Assembly: GCA_946811185.2 (NCBI GenBank)
Contig: OX328109.1
Location: 13,490,255 to 13,554,254 of the forward strand
Source of the DNA: Hippopus hippopus
Taxonomy: Eukaryota; Mollusca; Bivalvia; Cardiida; Cardiidae
Direction: 5' to 3'
DNA: 64,000 bases
The notes beneath the pieces were generated by a model that made no database searches, was not told the origin of the DNA, and saw nothing but the letters and a program-made list of their open reading frames with translations. Positions 45,401-54,548 of this stretch are shown here, one piece after another; the stretch's first letter is position 1, and each line of letters starts with the position of its first letter. A program made the position numbers and the translations under genes.

Positions 45401-48400
45401 GTGGCTGCTATACAGGTAAGTTACAGGATGTCATGCAAGGGAGTAAGTAATAACTGGCATTGGCTCAATGTGACATATGGAAATGTGTAAGAAATGAAAA
45501 ATAACTTCTTCTTCTTCTTACTATTTTTGTTCCTTTGTTCGCTTCTTCAATTGTACGATCGTATCTACCTCCCTTCCTCCTTCCCTTCCCTTCCCTTCCG
45601 CCCGCCCGGGTGGCTCAGTGGTGAGCGTGTCGGACTCATGACCTGGTGGTTGTGAGTTCGATACCCGGTTGAGGCGAACTTTCTTTCCGGCGTATTTTCG
45701 CCTCCCATCTCTGCTGAAGCATGTGAGAAAAGTAGTCGGTGGCTTTGGAAAGAAAGTTGTGTTAGTACTGGTGTGAGAAAGCCAGGAAACATATGTGCGT
45801 CACCGACCGCCATGATATGACCTTAGCTGTTAAAGTGGCGTTAAACCCCAATACAACCAACCAACCCTTCCCTTCCCTTCCCTTCCCTTCCCTTCCCTTC
45901 CCTTCCCTTCCTTCCTTCCTTTGTTTTTCCTTCCTTCGACCATTCCTTTGTTCATTCCTTCGTTTATGTCTTCCTTCTGTCTCCTTCCACCTCCTCTTTA
46001 TTATCTACACCATCACTTTTTTCTTTTTATTGCAATTTTAAAAGAATAATTTTGATGAAAAAAAAAAAAACAATAATATACACACAGAAAAAACTTAGGC
46101 ACATCGATACTGAAAAGACTGTAATCACGTATTGGTTGACAACATAGAAAATGGCATTAGTTGACATCTATCAACGTTGTTTTGTCAATCTGTGGCCGGT
46201 ATTTTATTGAATATCGAGCATCGGAACACAACAAACTACGCACGCGGTGCAGATGACTCATGACTTTTCCAAAATGTATTATTCTAAAGCAGGACAGTTG
46301 CAGAACTTAATGGGCTGTACCTCTACGGTTTATCAATAACATGAACAATGACACGAAGGAGGTTGCCAGAAGAGCAAACATGGCAAATTCTTTGTCGTCA
46401 TGCAGTAGGAATGTCTTGCAAGGTAATCGGAAGACATACCGGGTACCGTTATACTGTCGTAAGTAGGCTAACCAGAAAACGATCTCAGACCCATCAAGTG
46501 AAGGACCATCTACGTTCAGGACCTCCCACTTTGATGTCACAGTTTGATGAAAACAGGGCACTTATACAGCTGGTAAGACGCTTGCTATAATTTGCATTCA
46601 GTGCAATCCTGAAACTTTTCTGGCTGCAAAATCGCCTATTGAGCAATAAGACTGCACAGAATCTTTTGAAAGCTGCTGGATTCCACGCGAGATGACCATG
46701 AAAAACGGCGACTGATATGGTGTCAAGAGAAAATGAAATGGAATCTGAGGTCTTGAAGAAGGATCTACTGGTCCGATGAAAATCAATTCATTCTGTATCT
46801 CTAAGATGGTCGAATACAAGTCTTGAGGCGTAGAAATACAGCATATACTCCCCAAAACATCTTTCCTAAGGTTCATTTCGGGGGGAGGCTCTGCAATGGT
46901 TTGGAGCTGCTTTTCACGTGATTGCAAGTTTGACCTGCTGACTATATGGGGCAATCTGACAGATGCACGGTACATCCAGGAAGTGCTACAGCCGACTGTC
47001 CTTCCATATTTTGACAGTCACGCTCTTGCCTCGAGGCCTGTGTTCATAGATGACAACGCCAGACCCTCCGTTCCATCACAGTGAACTACTTCATCCACCA
47101 GCATGCAGTAGAGAGGAAAGACTGGCCCAGTATGAGTCCTGCAGGTCCGTATTCGCCAACCATTCCTAAGAGTATTCTTAGTCTTATTCTCAAGAATGTT
47201 CTAAATTTGAAAGTAACACACCTTCTGATTGGCTAAACCAAATGGTTTAGCCAATCAGAAGTTGTGTTACTTTCAAAATCCAGATTTAGACCAAGAACAT
47301 TCTTAAGAATGGTTGGTGATCTCAACCCTATTGAGCAGATTTAGGACATCATCAGTTGTCGTGGGCTAGTGTGAGACCCGCCTGTACAGAACTTGGATTA
47401 ACTGGAGGCAGCACTGCACGAGGAATGGAGGAGACTACCCATAATTCAAATTCAGTATTCTTGTTTAGGGCATGCCACAAAGGGTTGGTGCCGTCATCTG
47501 GACAAATGGAAGGAGTACTCGTTACTGACTACACTGTTTTGGAAACCCAGTGTGAGCTTTTGGATAAATGTCAACTCATGTTCACCCATAGACTTACCAG
47601 CTCCTTCTTTTCATACCGTGTTCATTTTCATGCAAACTACCCCTTTACAAATCAGCGTGTAAAGCAATAGATGTCACTCTGAGTTAGACACTTACGGTGT
47701 TTTTGTATTTCCAAAAATCCGTTCTTTGATAACCTATCTCAAATGTTCAAGTACACGTGACCAGAGTTTGTCAGTTTGTACGTGTGAACTCCTCGACAGC
47801 CAAAAACACTGAGGGTGCTTATCTTTTTTTATGCGTGTAAATATATCAACAGTGAAACCAACTCACCTGACCTAAGTTAGCATTCAGATATATTTATCTC
47901 TGTTTAAAGGACATAGAAATTGTTCTCAAGGAGGCCCTTCATGCCAGGTCAGGCTTTGTCACGTCGTTAAATGCAAGAGTAGGTAGCGTGGCAGAAAGAC
48001 AGCTGGAGAACCTAAAGGTAAAAATTTCAACAAATAGTCAAACATGTGAGCACGTGAGAGAAATTTCACGCCATTGAAGTCCAAAGTTTCTTACACGCTT
48101 AAGTCTTTTCCATTTGACAGACTTAAGGCTTGTGCAAATTGAAAGCATTAATTTTGCGGATGTCAAATTGAATAGAGCTCTAATAATTGGCATTGTCTTT
48201 GAAAGAGAAGAAAAAATTGTAGGAAAGCAGAAAAATGCTGATTTGGATTATTTGGTAGCTTGAGAGTTAATTTAGACCTTAAAAAAAAGAGACAGTGAAC
48301 TAGTTATCTTTCTGACTGACGCGAGACAACATTTGAGCCATGCTGTAACGAAAGGGGGCTTAATGCATCTGCAAAAAGTATCGGCCCATGTCAGCCTGCG

Positions 48401-49167
48401 CAGTTTGCGCAGGCTGACATGGCCCCATACTTTTTGTTATCTTTAAATTTTCTGCATGTCAAAAGACCAGTCTGCCACATGATTCAGTCAGTTGTTAAAC
48501 AAAATGGACTTTAGGGGGTTCATTATTATGTGATGATTTGCTTGGTATATGGCGTCAGAGAAATGCATTAAGCCCCTTTTGCCAGAGTATGACTGAATTA
48601 CTTTCACCTGTGTCTTTTCGATGTATTTGTCTATCTTTTATTTAGCCATGATATGCGCAACCTCTTCCGTAAAGAGTGGGTTTCATGCATCCGCAAAAAG
48701 TATTAACCCAGGCAAGCCTGCGCCGTGTGGTGAATTTTCTTCTTGTCGGAGAATCAGTCTACATCATGATTCAGCCGGTTGTTAGGAAAAATGGATTTTA
48801 TATATCCATATTTATATGATAACTAGCTTGGTATAATACATCAAGGAGATGCATGTACCCTTAGACACCTATGTGCAAATTGGAGTGCTTTGGCAGACAA
48901 TGTAGTTAAAGATCAGACTGCACAGAACTCGCAGTCTGATATTGGATCTACACTGTCCGCTACGGTATTTTTCCCTGTTAAAGTCTGCCTTGGATGAGCA
49001 ATTTCTCTTTTTGCCACAATGCTTTCACAAAAAAAAAAAAAACCACATCTGAAAGACTTGAATTAGCAAGATGCAGCGTTCAATTTATAATTTACTTTAT
49101 TTTATGACAGTCTGCATGGGCACGTGTACAGGGAATATTGGAGAATAATAGGAGATGCCTTACATAA
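36460..49167 (+). CDS. ApoL-like coiled-coil/hairpin protein, gene 2 (spliced, 355 aa)
   Basis: Coding exons are 36460-36483, 42207-42774, 43584-43799, 45321-45415, 47910-48017 and 49111-49167 (TAA), all GT-AG and joined in frame. The protein starts MAESNNAL and lacks a signal peptide. A Lys/Glu-rich coiled coil (about 50-175) leads into hydrophobic arms ending LAPLT at 197 and running ASLTVAAAAAGVAVGV after the GG turn, then a second coiled coil and a helical tail. It is about two-thirds identical to gene 1 in the large exon. Intact frame and splice sites suggest it is functional. Its introns are long because of inserted elements: a 3.95 kb TIR element in intron 1 and a dead Tc1 copy between the fourth and fifth coding exons. 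The ApoL assignment is inference from the hairpin motif and coiled-coil context. Confidence 0.72.
36484..37629 (+). other. Segmental duplication, left part of gene 2 intron 1
   Basis: Collinear and highly similar to 61031-62178 in gene 3, including a TTTA microsatellite at 36520, a minus-strand SINE, a GCATGCGATC stretch and the end AATATCTC. Beyond the SINE no gene content is seen in either copy. Confidence 0.7.
36640..36830 (-). mobile_element. tRNA-derived SINE, minus strand (shared with gene 3)
   Basis: On the minus strand: TAGCCCAAGTGGTAGAGGG (A-box-like) and GGTTCAATTCCAACGG (B-box-like) about 60 nt apart. The copy at 61195-61375 is at the equivalent site in gene 3. Confidence 0.6.
37630..41577. 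mobile_element. 3.95 kb TIR element in gene 2 intron 1
   Basis: The left end CTAGCCTAGGACCCA and the right end TGGGTTCTAAGCTAA are imperfect inverted copies. The inverted match resumes at GGTGACACCCTCTG, TATAGTTGGTTTGA and TTGTTCTGCTCTT (left, 37684-37770; right, 41455-41546), giving terminal inverted repeats of about 150-190 bp. The whole segment is missing from the equivalent place in gene 3 (junction near 62179). No transposase-like frame is visible inside; the longest ORFs are about 100 codons and look random. I read it as a non-autonomous DNA transposon of unknown superfamily. The target duplication is unclear (possibly AGT). Confidence 0.62.
41578..42206 (+). other. Segmental duplication, right part of gene 2 intron 1, with shared MITE A
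   Basis: Resumes collinearity with gene 3 (62179-62820): GTCACTCAAAC, CACATCAGT(T/C)GCAAGGACTCAG, GAAAGGGGCTTTGAATTAAC. A degraded family A MITE occupies about 41943-42185; its counterparts are 15545-15752 in gene 1 and 62549-62804 in gene 3. Confidence 0.65.
42207..42774 (+). CDS. Gene 2 large exon: N-terminal coiled coil and first hairpin arm
   Basis: 568 nt after CATGACAG, leaving in phase 1 at G|GTAAAA. It encodes SLHGVAGRLQTLS, the QLYIQGELLKQAKK block, VHNLIEDC, EEDAASLDRCAKDLDN and then the basic KKRKRGR stretch before GIVGAVVGIGLAPLT. Matches 15774-16341 in length, phase and sequence. Confidence 0.85.
42842..43074. mobile_element. Family A MITE, gene 2-specific insertion
   Basis: TTAACTCATTACCTAACGAC to GTGTGGTAAAGGGTTAA. 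The flanks CGTCATT and ATTTAGACAT ... GTAAACTGACCAG are directly joined in gene 3 near 63210-63250, which lacks the element. Confidence 0.8.
43584..43799 (+). CDS. Gene 2 exon: second hairpin arm and second coiled coil
   Basis: 216 nt, phase 1 to 1, acceptor CTTTCCAG and donor GTAAGC. Encodes GASLTVAAAAAGVAVGV, then NDASKCEKEAKSCRDSA and a heptad-rich segment ending KERIG. The two Cys in SKCE and KSC are conserved with gene 1. Confidence 0.82.
43970..44065. mobile_element. Family D MITE, core fragment
   Basis: GAAAGATCAGACTGCACG and GCAGGCTGATCTTGC form the palindrome; outer parts diverged. Confidence 0.5.
44298..44540 (+). mobile_element. tRNA-derived SINE
   Basis: CCGGGTAGCTTAGTCGTAGG (A-box-like), GGTTCAATGCCCGG (B-box-like), body GTGGCTCGGAAAGGAAG and tail GGCGTTTAACTCCAATACAA. 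Confidence 0.65.
44566..44660. mobile_element. Family A fragment
   Basis: TTAAAAGGCTTGTGAAAAC, AACATTGTGGAAAAAGG, GCTGGCGGTTAGC. Confidence 0.5.
44787..45302. mobile_element. Family B MITE containing a nested family C MITE
   Basis: B runs 44787-45018 (GGGGGTTTAATGCAT ... GAAATGCATTATGCC) and resumes at 45271-45302 (ATTAAACCTCC ... GAGCCTCTCAT). C occupies 45019-45270 (CTGCAACATACGAAG ... GCATGTTGCAGGCC). Confidence 0.7.
45321..45415 (+). CDS. Gene 2 exon: amphipathic helix VLEDAIRALEDVKKML
   Basis: 95 nt with acceptor CAATTTAG and donor GTAAGT. Same length and phase as 19458-19552. It lies just downstream of a nested B/C MITE pair that ends about 20 nt before the acceptor. Confidence 0.8.
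45600..45868 (+). mobile_element. tRNA-derived SINE
   Basis: GGGTGGCTCAGTGGTGAGCG (A-box-like) and GAGTTCGATACCCGG (B-box-like), body with GTGGCTTTGGAAAGAAAG and tail GGCGTTAAACCCCAATAC. It begins in a CCTTC microsatellite and is followed by one. Confidence 0.75.
45869..45990 (+). repeat. (CCTTC)n microsatellite
   Basis: About ten CCCTTCCCTT-type repeats, then diverged TTCCTTCC. Confidence 0.9.
46090..47700 (+). mobile_element. Dead Tc1-like transposon with a nested family G MITE
   Basis: 46348-46590 encodes an N-terminal DNA-binding domain (TRRRLPEEQTWQILCR, GMSCKVIGRHTGYRYT, helix-turn-helix layout). Broken downstream frames keep WSDENQFIL (about 46770) and, at 46896-47084, VWSCFSRDCKFDLL and VFIDDNARP, around the second catalytic Asp of Tc1-type DDE transposases. 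After a 170 bp G MITE (about 47150-47321) the frame resumes with DLNPIEQI then a stop, the third conserved block. Several frameshifts and stops make it inactive. Outer limits are approximate; terminal repeats were not resolved. Confidence 0.7.
47150..47321. mobile_element. Family G MITE inside the Tc1 transposase
   Basis: GTATTCGCCAACCATTCC at the left and AAGAATGGTTGGTGA at the right; central palindrome TTGGCTAAACCAAATGG. It separates the SPA and DLNPIE blocks of the transposase. Confidence 0.7.
47910..48017 (+). CDS. Gene 2 exon: helical tail segment
   Basis: 108 nt with acceptor TGTTTAAAG and donor GTAAAA, encoding ARSGFVTSLNARVG and ERQLENLK. It follows the dead Tc1 transposon in the same intron. 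Confidence 0.8.
48099..48270. mobile_element. Family A MITE, right hairpin arm deleted
   Basis: TTAAGTCTTTTCCATTTG to TTGGTAGCTTGAGAGTTAA. Confidence 0.55.
48335..48594. mobile_element. Family B MITE
   Basis: GAGCCATGCTGTAACG to TTTTGCCAGAGTATGACTG; inner palindrome CAGCCTGCGCAGTTTGCGC. Confidence 0.75.
48648..48965. mobile_element. Degraded B copy followed by a D core
   Basis: 48648-48870 has GTGGGTTTCATGCATCCGC and ATTCAGCCGGTTGTTAGG. 48895-48965 has AGATCAGACTGCACAG and its inverse. Confidence 0.5.
49111..49167 (+). CDS. Gene 2 terminal coding exon
   Basis: Acceptor TTTATGACAG, then SAWARVQGILENN and RRCLT before TAA at 49165-49167. Relative to gene 1, two nucleotides are missing near 49155, which changes the last three residues and moves the stop two codons earlier. 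Confidence 0.75.
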   Translation, partial: SAWARVQGILENNRRCLT

Positions 49168-49240
49168 TTAAGGTGTGAGAACAAGGGATGGTGTCAACCG
49201 GAAATAAAAAGTAAACCGGAAATAAAGGTATCAGATGGAC
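49168..49240 (+). terminator. 3' UTR and polyadenylation signals of gene 2
   Basis: AATAAA hexamers at 49203-49208 and 49221-49226 in a stretch nearly identical to that after gene 1 (GGATGGTGTCAACCGG). Confidence 0.6.
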
Positions 49241-49279
49241 TACAAATACAGGAAAAGTGGAGCTTTTGTATTACCAAAT

Positions 49280-49505
49280 TTAACCCTATGCCAGACAACA
49301 AAATTTTAGACTTGTCCAAACACAAAGCGTTTGCAGATGAGAATTGAAATGTGACTTAAATTCTTGAATTTATATATATGTTAAGGTAAAAAACATTGTG
49401 GGAAAGAGAGAAAATGCTAGATAGCAGTATTTTCTCCTTTTCACACTATGTTTTCAAAAGTCCTCTTTGTTCGGTTAAGACATTTGCATTTGTGTAATTA
49501 AGTAT
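49280..49505. mobile_element. Family A MITE
   Basis: TTAACCCTATGCCAGAC, AACATTGTGGGAAAGAG, CACTATGTTTTCAAAAG; right end diverged. Confidence 0.65.
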
Positions 49506-49921
49506 GAAGGAGTAATAAGTGGAACATTTTATTATGTATACATTAAATTTTTAAAATAGGTCGTTTCTTTCTGCAGCGAACAGCTTAAAGATTATTTTTT
49601 GGCAGAAAAATAAGAGTTTCATCTATACATAGATACAAAAAATATTGTTATTGTAGAAGAGGAAATTAGTTGTTGTTTATAAAAGTTCTCTTGTGCAAGA
49701 TTAAAAATTCGCATGAAAAAGGTTATGTTTTCGTCCATTGAAAGATAGATATTTAAACACTTTTTTCTTGTAGCTCAGTATGAAGAAAAATAATAAAAAA
49801 AATAACTACCAAAGAAATTGCTTTTCTATGCTGACTGATCTTGTTGCAAAGTGGAATTTTTAATTAGATATGTATTTCAAGATTACAAGTTAATCTCAAT
49901 CATCGTTGAAAAGGGAAGAAG
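49506..49921. other. Unassigned sequence after gene 2
   Basis: Partly similar to 21700-21970 after gene 1 (CATTAAATTTTTAA, TTCTGCAG(C/T)(G/A)(A/G)ACAGCT, GTTTTCGTCCATTGAAA). No gene seen. Confidence 0.45.
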
Positions 49922-50134
49922 TTAACCCTTAACCTTCTAAGTGCGACTCAAGGACTTTTTGCGGACAGTGTAGATCAAGATCAGACTGCACAGAATGTGC
50001 AGTCTGATCTTGGATCTACACTGTCCGATAAGGAGATTATATTTTCCCTCAAAATAGCTTTGAAATAGCAGAACTATGGGTTTTACCATTGGCTTGAAAG
50101 TTACGTTTTATTTATTCAGCAAGTCAAGGGTTAA
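49922..50134. mobile_element. Family D MITE, full length
   Basis: TTAACCCTTAACCTTCTAAG to AGCAAGTCAAGGGTTAA, with the perfect palindrome AGATCAAGATCAGACTGCA/TGCAGTCTGATCTTGGATC in the centre. Confidence 0.8.
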
Positions 50135-50510
50135 AAGATTGTAAGGCCACCCGGGAACAAGACTGTCCCTCGATAAGACAGTTCCCCGATACAAGTTTCC
50201 GACACAGTTCCTGGACTGACATGATGACAGTTCCACTAGTCTTTTAGTTTGTCTTAGGTAACAATTTTCAAGGGTAGTCACGGTCAGTTATGGACTTCAC
50301 AGATAATTCGTACATCGTTATTGAAATGTTTGGTGGTGTTAATTGCCGATACCCTTTGTAACGGTGAGATTGACTTCTACAACCTAAAAAAGCGGACCTA
50401 AAATAAGAGTTGGCAATACTTTCAAACATTCTTAAGCAATAAGAAATATATTCACAGACATAAATCTTCCTGATTTTATACTCACCTTTCGAACGAGGTC
50501 GAGTACACAC
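50135..50510. other. Unassigned intergenic sequence
   Basis: Nothing recognised. Confidence 0.45.
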
Positions 50511-50772
50511 GAGCCATGCTCAGTGAAAAGGGGGCTTAATGCATCTGCCAAAAGTATCGACCCAGGTCAGCCTGTACAATCGGCGCAGGCTGACATGGGT
50601 CGAAACCTTTGCTATAGGTCAATTTTCTACATGTCAAAAGACCAGTGTATCTCATGATACAGTCGGGTGTTAAACAAAGTAGATTTTATAGATCCACAAT
50701 TATGTGATGCCTTGCTTGGTGTAATGCATCAAGACATGCATTAACACCCCGTTTTTGTCAGTGCGCCTCTCA
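50511..50772. mobile_element. Family B MITE
   Basis: GAGCCATGCTCAGTG to TTTGTCAGTGCGCCTCTC. Confidence 0.75.
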
Positions 50773-50778
50773 TAATAT

Positions 50779-51040
50779 GGCTTGCATCACACGAAAAGGG
50801 GGCATTCGGACATTTGCGTAAAGTGTCGTCTCGGATCAGCCTGCGCAGTCCGCGCAGGCTAATCCAAGACGGCACTTAACGACTACATTAGATTTTGTGC
50901 TACAGTAGACTTGTGCAAAGCAGAAAATTACATAAAAACGGAAAGTGTCGTTTCGGATTAGCCTGTGCCGATTGCGCAGGCTGATCCGAAACGACACTTT
51001 ACGCAAATGTCCGAATGCCCCTTTTCGCGTGTCGCAAGCC
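50779..51040. mobile_element. Family C MITE
   Basis: GGCTTGCATCACACGAAAAG to CGCGTGTCGCAAGCC; both palindromic blocks complete. It lies 6 nt from the preceding B copy. Confidence 0.8.
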
Positions 51041-51400
51041 AGTTATATGTAGTTACGTATCTGAAAGAGCTATTCGTTTGAACGAGTACACATCATAAAG
51101 AAGATCTGCAATCGGAGTGTCAGTTGTGTGCCGTCCGATCATAGTCCTACACCAACCACAAAAAGAACCAAGATTTGCATTTGATCTTTTTTGTTTTGTT
51201 ATGTCTTGCTTTGTTTTTATTGCAACAAGCTATTTGTTAATACTCAAATCTTCTTTCATAACTTTTTTTCACTGTATTATATCCGCTTACTTGGTAAATA
51301 AATATGATTACATTTATTATGTGTGTTTTGTTCTTGGTTATGAACTAATTTTCCATACAAGGGAGACAACTTTGCACATGAACTCTGCTGTTGATGATAG
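51041..51400. other. Unassigned intergenic sequence
   Basis: AT-rich. A 103-codon frame at 51117-51428 has no support from splice signals or repeats and runs into a family A MITE. Confidence 0.4.
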
Positions 51401-51628
51401 CCCTTTACCATACGATCCCGAGTTTTAGCGACCGAAAAGAACAGCGCTTTCGAAAGAAATATGTGAGAAAAGGGGAAAAAAAGTTAACACCAACATTGGT
51501 TTTTCTTTCACCACATTTTTTCCCCACCATTTCAAAGTATTGCAATTTTTTTATTCACATTTTATTGGTTGTCGGCAAATGATATTACCTTGAACCAGCG
51601 TAAACTTTGTCGTCGGAGGAAAGAGTAA
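51401..51628. mobile_element. Family A MITE
   Basis: CCCTTTACCATACGATCC at the left, AACTTTGTCGTCGGAGG ... AAAGAGTAAAC at the right; arms diverged. Confidence 0.6.
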
Positions 51629-52200
51629 ACACCGTTTTAACAATAATTCAATGATGTCATGTTGACCAGAGCACCTATATAATTATACGTCCCTTGAGCT
51701 TTTCTAATCAGTACCGTGCGCAGTGTTCACTCCTTTCAATCCACTGGCTAATATCTCACATAAAGCAGTCGAAACTATATTCAGAACAAAATATCTAGCA
51801 AATTTCTAGCAAAATGAAAAATATCGATCATTCTCATATCACCCTGTCCGCTTAATTAGTCAAAATATTCAAATACGCGAAACCTTGAGCTCTATAAAGC
51901 AAGCACATAAGGGTCGTGCAAACTATTTTTAAGACAGGTGGTTGCTCAAAGCAGGTATACATCAACATATTTCCTCCCCTAGAAAGGCCATGTACATGTA
52001 TGCTTGTTTCGTGTAGTAGTGATAGTAGTGTTATTTCCCCACTGTACATAAAAGTACATTGTGAATACAATATTATAACATTAACACAAAATACATGTAC
52101 GTGAAAAAATATGGAAACTATATGAATCAGTTCACGCACTGTAGAAAAAATAGATAATTCGTCGCAATCGGTGTTGCGGAGGATTCGAGATTTTATGTAG
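51629..52200. other. SINE-body fragment and dispersed repeat
   Basis: 51711-51800 resembles the SINE body (ATCCACTGGCTAATATC). 51930-52015 matches 25735-25815. No gene seen. Confidence 0.4.
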
Positions 52201-52204
52201 AACG

Positions 52205-52536
52205 TTATGAATTAAGGGTATTCCTTTTTTCAAATGCTAGTTTTATAAACCTACAAAGATTAAACAAAACATCGTAATCATTACTTTCCATCAAACATAT
52301 AAATTTGTACATACTTGCTCTAATTGTATGGTATTTTTTTATGAACTTTTTCGCAAACTTGAATAGAAAGGACATTCAATGATAAAATGAAATTCGTCTT
52401 CAATCGTGTTTAGACCACAATTACGGCATATTCTTTCATTTCTGGGTAATATGATTTTACCATGCCTTCCAGATTCAATTAATGAATTATGTTTAAGAAA
52501 GTTAACTTGCATACACCACAGGCGGTCGTACACCAC
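52205..52536 (-). mobile_element. Non-LTR retrotransposon ORF2 C-terminal relic
   Basis: Minus-strand translation contains ERICRNCGLNTIEDEFHF followed by IIECPFYSSLR, the Cys-x2-Cys ... His-x4-Cys zinc-binding block found at the C-terminus of many LINE reverse transcriptases. A one-base frameshift near 52345 separates this from a further in-frame stretch that ends at a stop at 52205. A 5'-truncated dead copy. Confidence 0.65.
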
Positions 52537-52539
52537 AGG

Positions 52540-53030
52540 GCTATATGTTCACAAGTGGCGAAACCACGAGTAAAAATATGGCCGGTGCTCTTCACGAGAT
52601 GAAAGAAATTTCGATCATAAACTGAAACAAACAGTTATCCTACTTCTTTTATGCACTTCACTTTGAAAAAAAAAATGATCTATCAGAAAAAAATCACCAT
52701 GTTCTTCCATTACATTCGTGGTGAATTCCTTAAATAGAAAATACGACGTACATAATGTACATGTAATTACTTAGTATTAGATTTAGATAAAAAATTCTGT
52801 CACATTGTGTAGGTTATAAAGTCAGCCATAAAACGATTCCACATGACATGTGCCTGTTTTACTGATAAAAGTGGATATATGTATTTGACCAAAAAAAAAA
52901 AATGTAAAAGCAGAAATTGCACTTTAAAACTTTAAAAGGCAATGTCAGTATATGTCCCAAATATTTTTATCAAGTCAGCTTTTAATGCATACTCGTACAT
53001 CAGTTAGATCTAAACGCTATTTACATGAAA
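52540..53030. other. Unassigned intergenic sequence
   Basis: 52545-52620 has TTCACAAGTGGCG ... GAAATTTCGATC, weakly like 10420-10560. No gene seen. Confidence 0.4.
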
Positions 53031-53570
53031 TTAACCCTATACTGAAAAATGTCGTATTCCAACCTTGGGGGTGAAGGCATTTGATAACGTCGTGAGGAAA
53101 AGGCAACCAGTATTGTCTCCTTTTCTCATGGTGTTTCCTACTCTCCAAAGAAAAAAAAATGTTTTCATTTGAAACACATTTACTTTGTCCTCTGCAAATG
53201 CATTTAACCCATAGGGTGCTTAAAGCGACTCACTGACCTTTTGCGGATAGTGTAGATCAAGATCAGACTGCATAAAACGTGCTTTCACTGTGAGCTTTCC
53301 CCGACAAGCAAAATTTTTCAATCGTTAACTATGAGGTTTCACCATTGACTGGAAATCTTAACCCTTAGGCTGCTAAGCGCGACCCAAGGACCTTTTGCGG
53401 ACAGTGTAGATCAAGATCAGACTGCACAGAACGTGCAGTCTGATCTTGGATCTACAATGTCCGATCAGGATATATATTTCCCGAAAAGAATCACTCTGAA
53501 ATAACAACATTTGGGTATTTACTATCGACTTGAAAGTTTCATGTAAGTTATCAAGCAGGATAAGGGTTAA
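53031..53570. mobile_element. A, D and D MITEs head to tail
   Basis: A at 53031-53207 (TTAACCCTATACTG; right end truncated), D at 53204-53361 (degraded), D at 53358-53570 (intact, CTTAGGCTGCTAAGCGCG to GGATAAGGGTTAA). Neighbours meet at shared TTAA tetranucleotides. Confidence 0.7.
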
Positions 53571-53744
53571 GGTTAATTTATTTAGCAGTTTAGGTTAATG
53601 CGGACAACAATTAATCTTTTGGTATGTTAAAGAGCAAAGACCTAACCGAGGCATAATACACACAAATAATAGACAAGAATACAGTCTAGACTACGTTATA
53701 TATAGAACAACAACATTTAAAATCTGGAGAGACATTCCGTTTTC

Positions 53745-53945
53745 CGTCTTTGTTTCTTTGTTTGTTTCTTTGTTTGTTTCTTTCTTTCCCATTTTTCTTT
53801 TTTTTTTTCTTTCTTTCTTTCTTTCTTTCTTTTTTTCCTTCCCTCCTTCCTTCTTTCTTTCTTTCTTTCCCTTTTTTTCTTTCATTCTTTCCCTTTTTTC
53901 TTTCTTCAAGCTTTTCTTTCTTTCTTTCTTTCTTTCTACTTTTCT
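53745..53945 (+). repeat. CTTT polypyrimidine microsatellite
   Basis: TTTCTTTCTTTC and TTCC runs over 200 nt. Long frames on both strands (K/E/R-rich on the minus, F/L/S-rich on the plus) are artefacts of this tract. Confidence 0.95.
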
Positions 53946-54016
53946 TCAGTCGAATAACACATTTCAAGAAGAGGACCAACCAAATGCTCTTATCAGCACC
54001 ATGGTTTTTATAATTG

Positions 54017-54226
54017 TTAAAGATGATAAAGCTTTATATACATGTGCCCGAATTAAACGCATTTGCTGACGAAAATTCAGATATGTCTCAAAAGATAAGA
54101 TTTGCCTCTAAAATGGTTATAAAAACATTGCGGGAAAAGGAGAAAATGGTGGTTATCCGCATTTTCTCTCTCATACAGTGTTTTCAAAAGCCATCTTCTT
54201 CAAGGTCGTTAAAACACGAAATTTAA
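54017..54226. mobile_element. Family A MITE
   Basis: Bounded by TTAA; AACATTGCGGGAAAAGG and CGCATTTTCTCTC arms. Confidence 0.65.
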
Positions 54227-54298
54227 ACAGCGTATAAGTACGCCACGTGTAAACTTTACGAATGCACTTCAGAAGAATTACTTAATAATAGGAAACCT

Positions 54299-54548
54299 TT
54301 AACCCAGCAATCCTGTGTTTTACCGGCCCTGGGCGAATCTGTTTTTGAAAATATTGCAGAGGAAACATATCTTCGCAAGCCAAGGTCACGATCACTACGT
54401 AAGATCTATTTAGTGATTGTCATTCCTTGGCTTGCGAAGATGGGTAACGGGTGAAAATGCATGTAACCGTTTCTTGATCAACATTCATTTTGTTGTCTAC
54501 AATTGTTTTAAATATGGAATAGTCTAAAATTTTATTGTTTGGTATGAT
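54299..54548. mobile_element. Family A MITE with a foldback insert
   Basis: A arms flank about 54358-54445, a hairpin with ATCTTCGCAAGCCAAGG at the left and CCTTGGCTTGCGAAGAT at the right. Confidence 0.6.

Noticed and set aside
51117..51428. 103-codon membrane protein
   Set aside because: No paralogue, splice signals or promoter; the frame runs into a family A MITE and its hydrophobicity follows from T-rich DNA.
53686..53979. Lys/Glu/Arg-rich protein on the minus strand
   Set aside because: Produced by a CTTT polypyrimidine microsatellite; no splice or promoter context.
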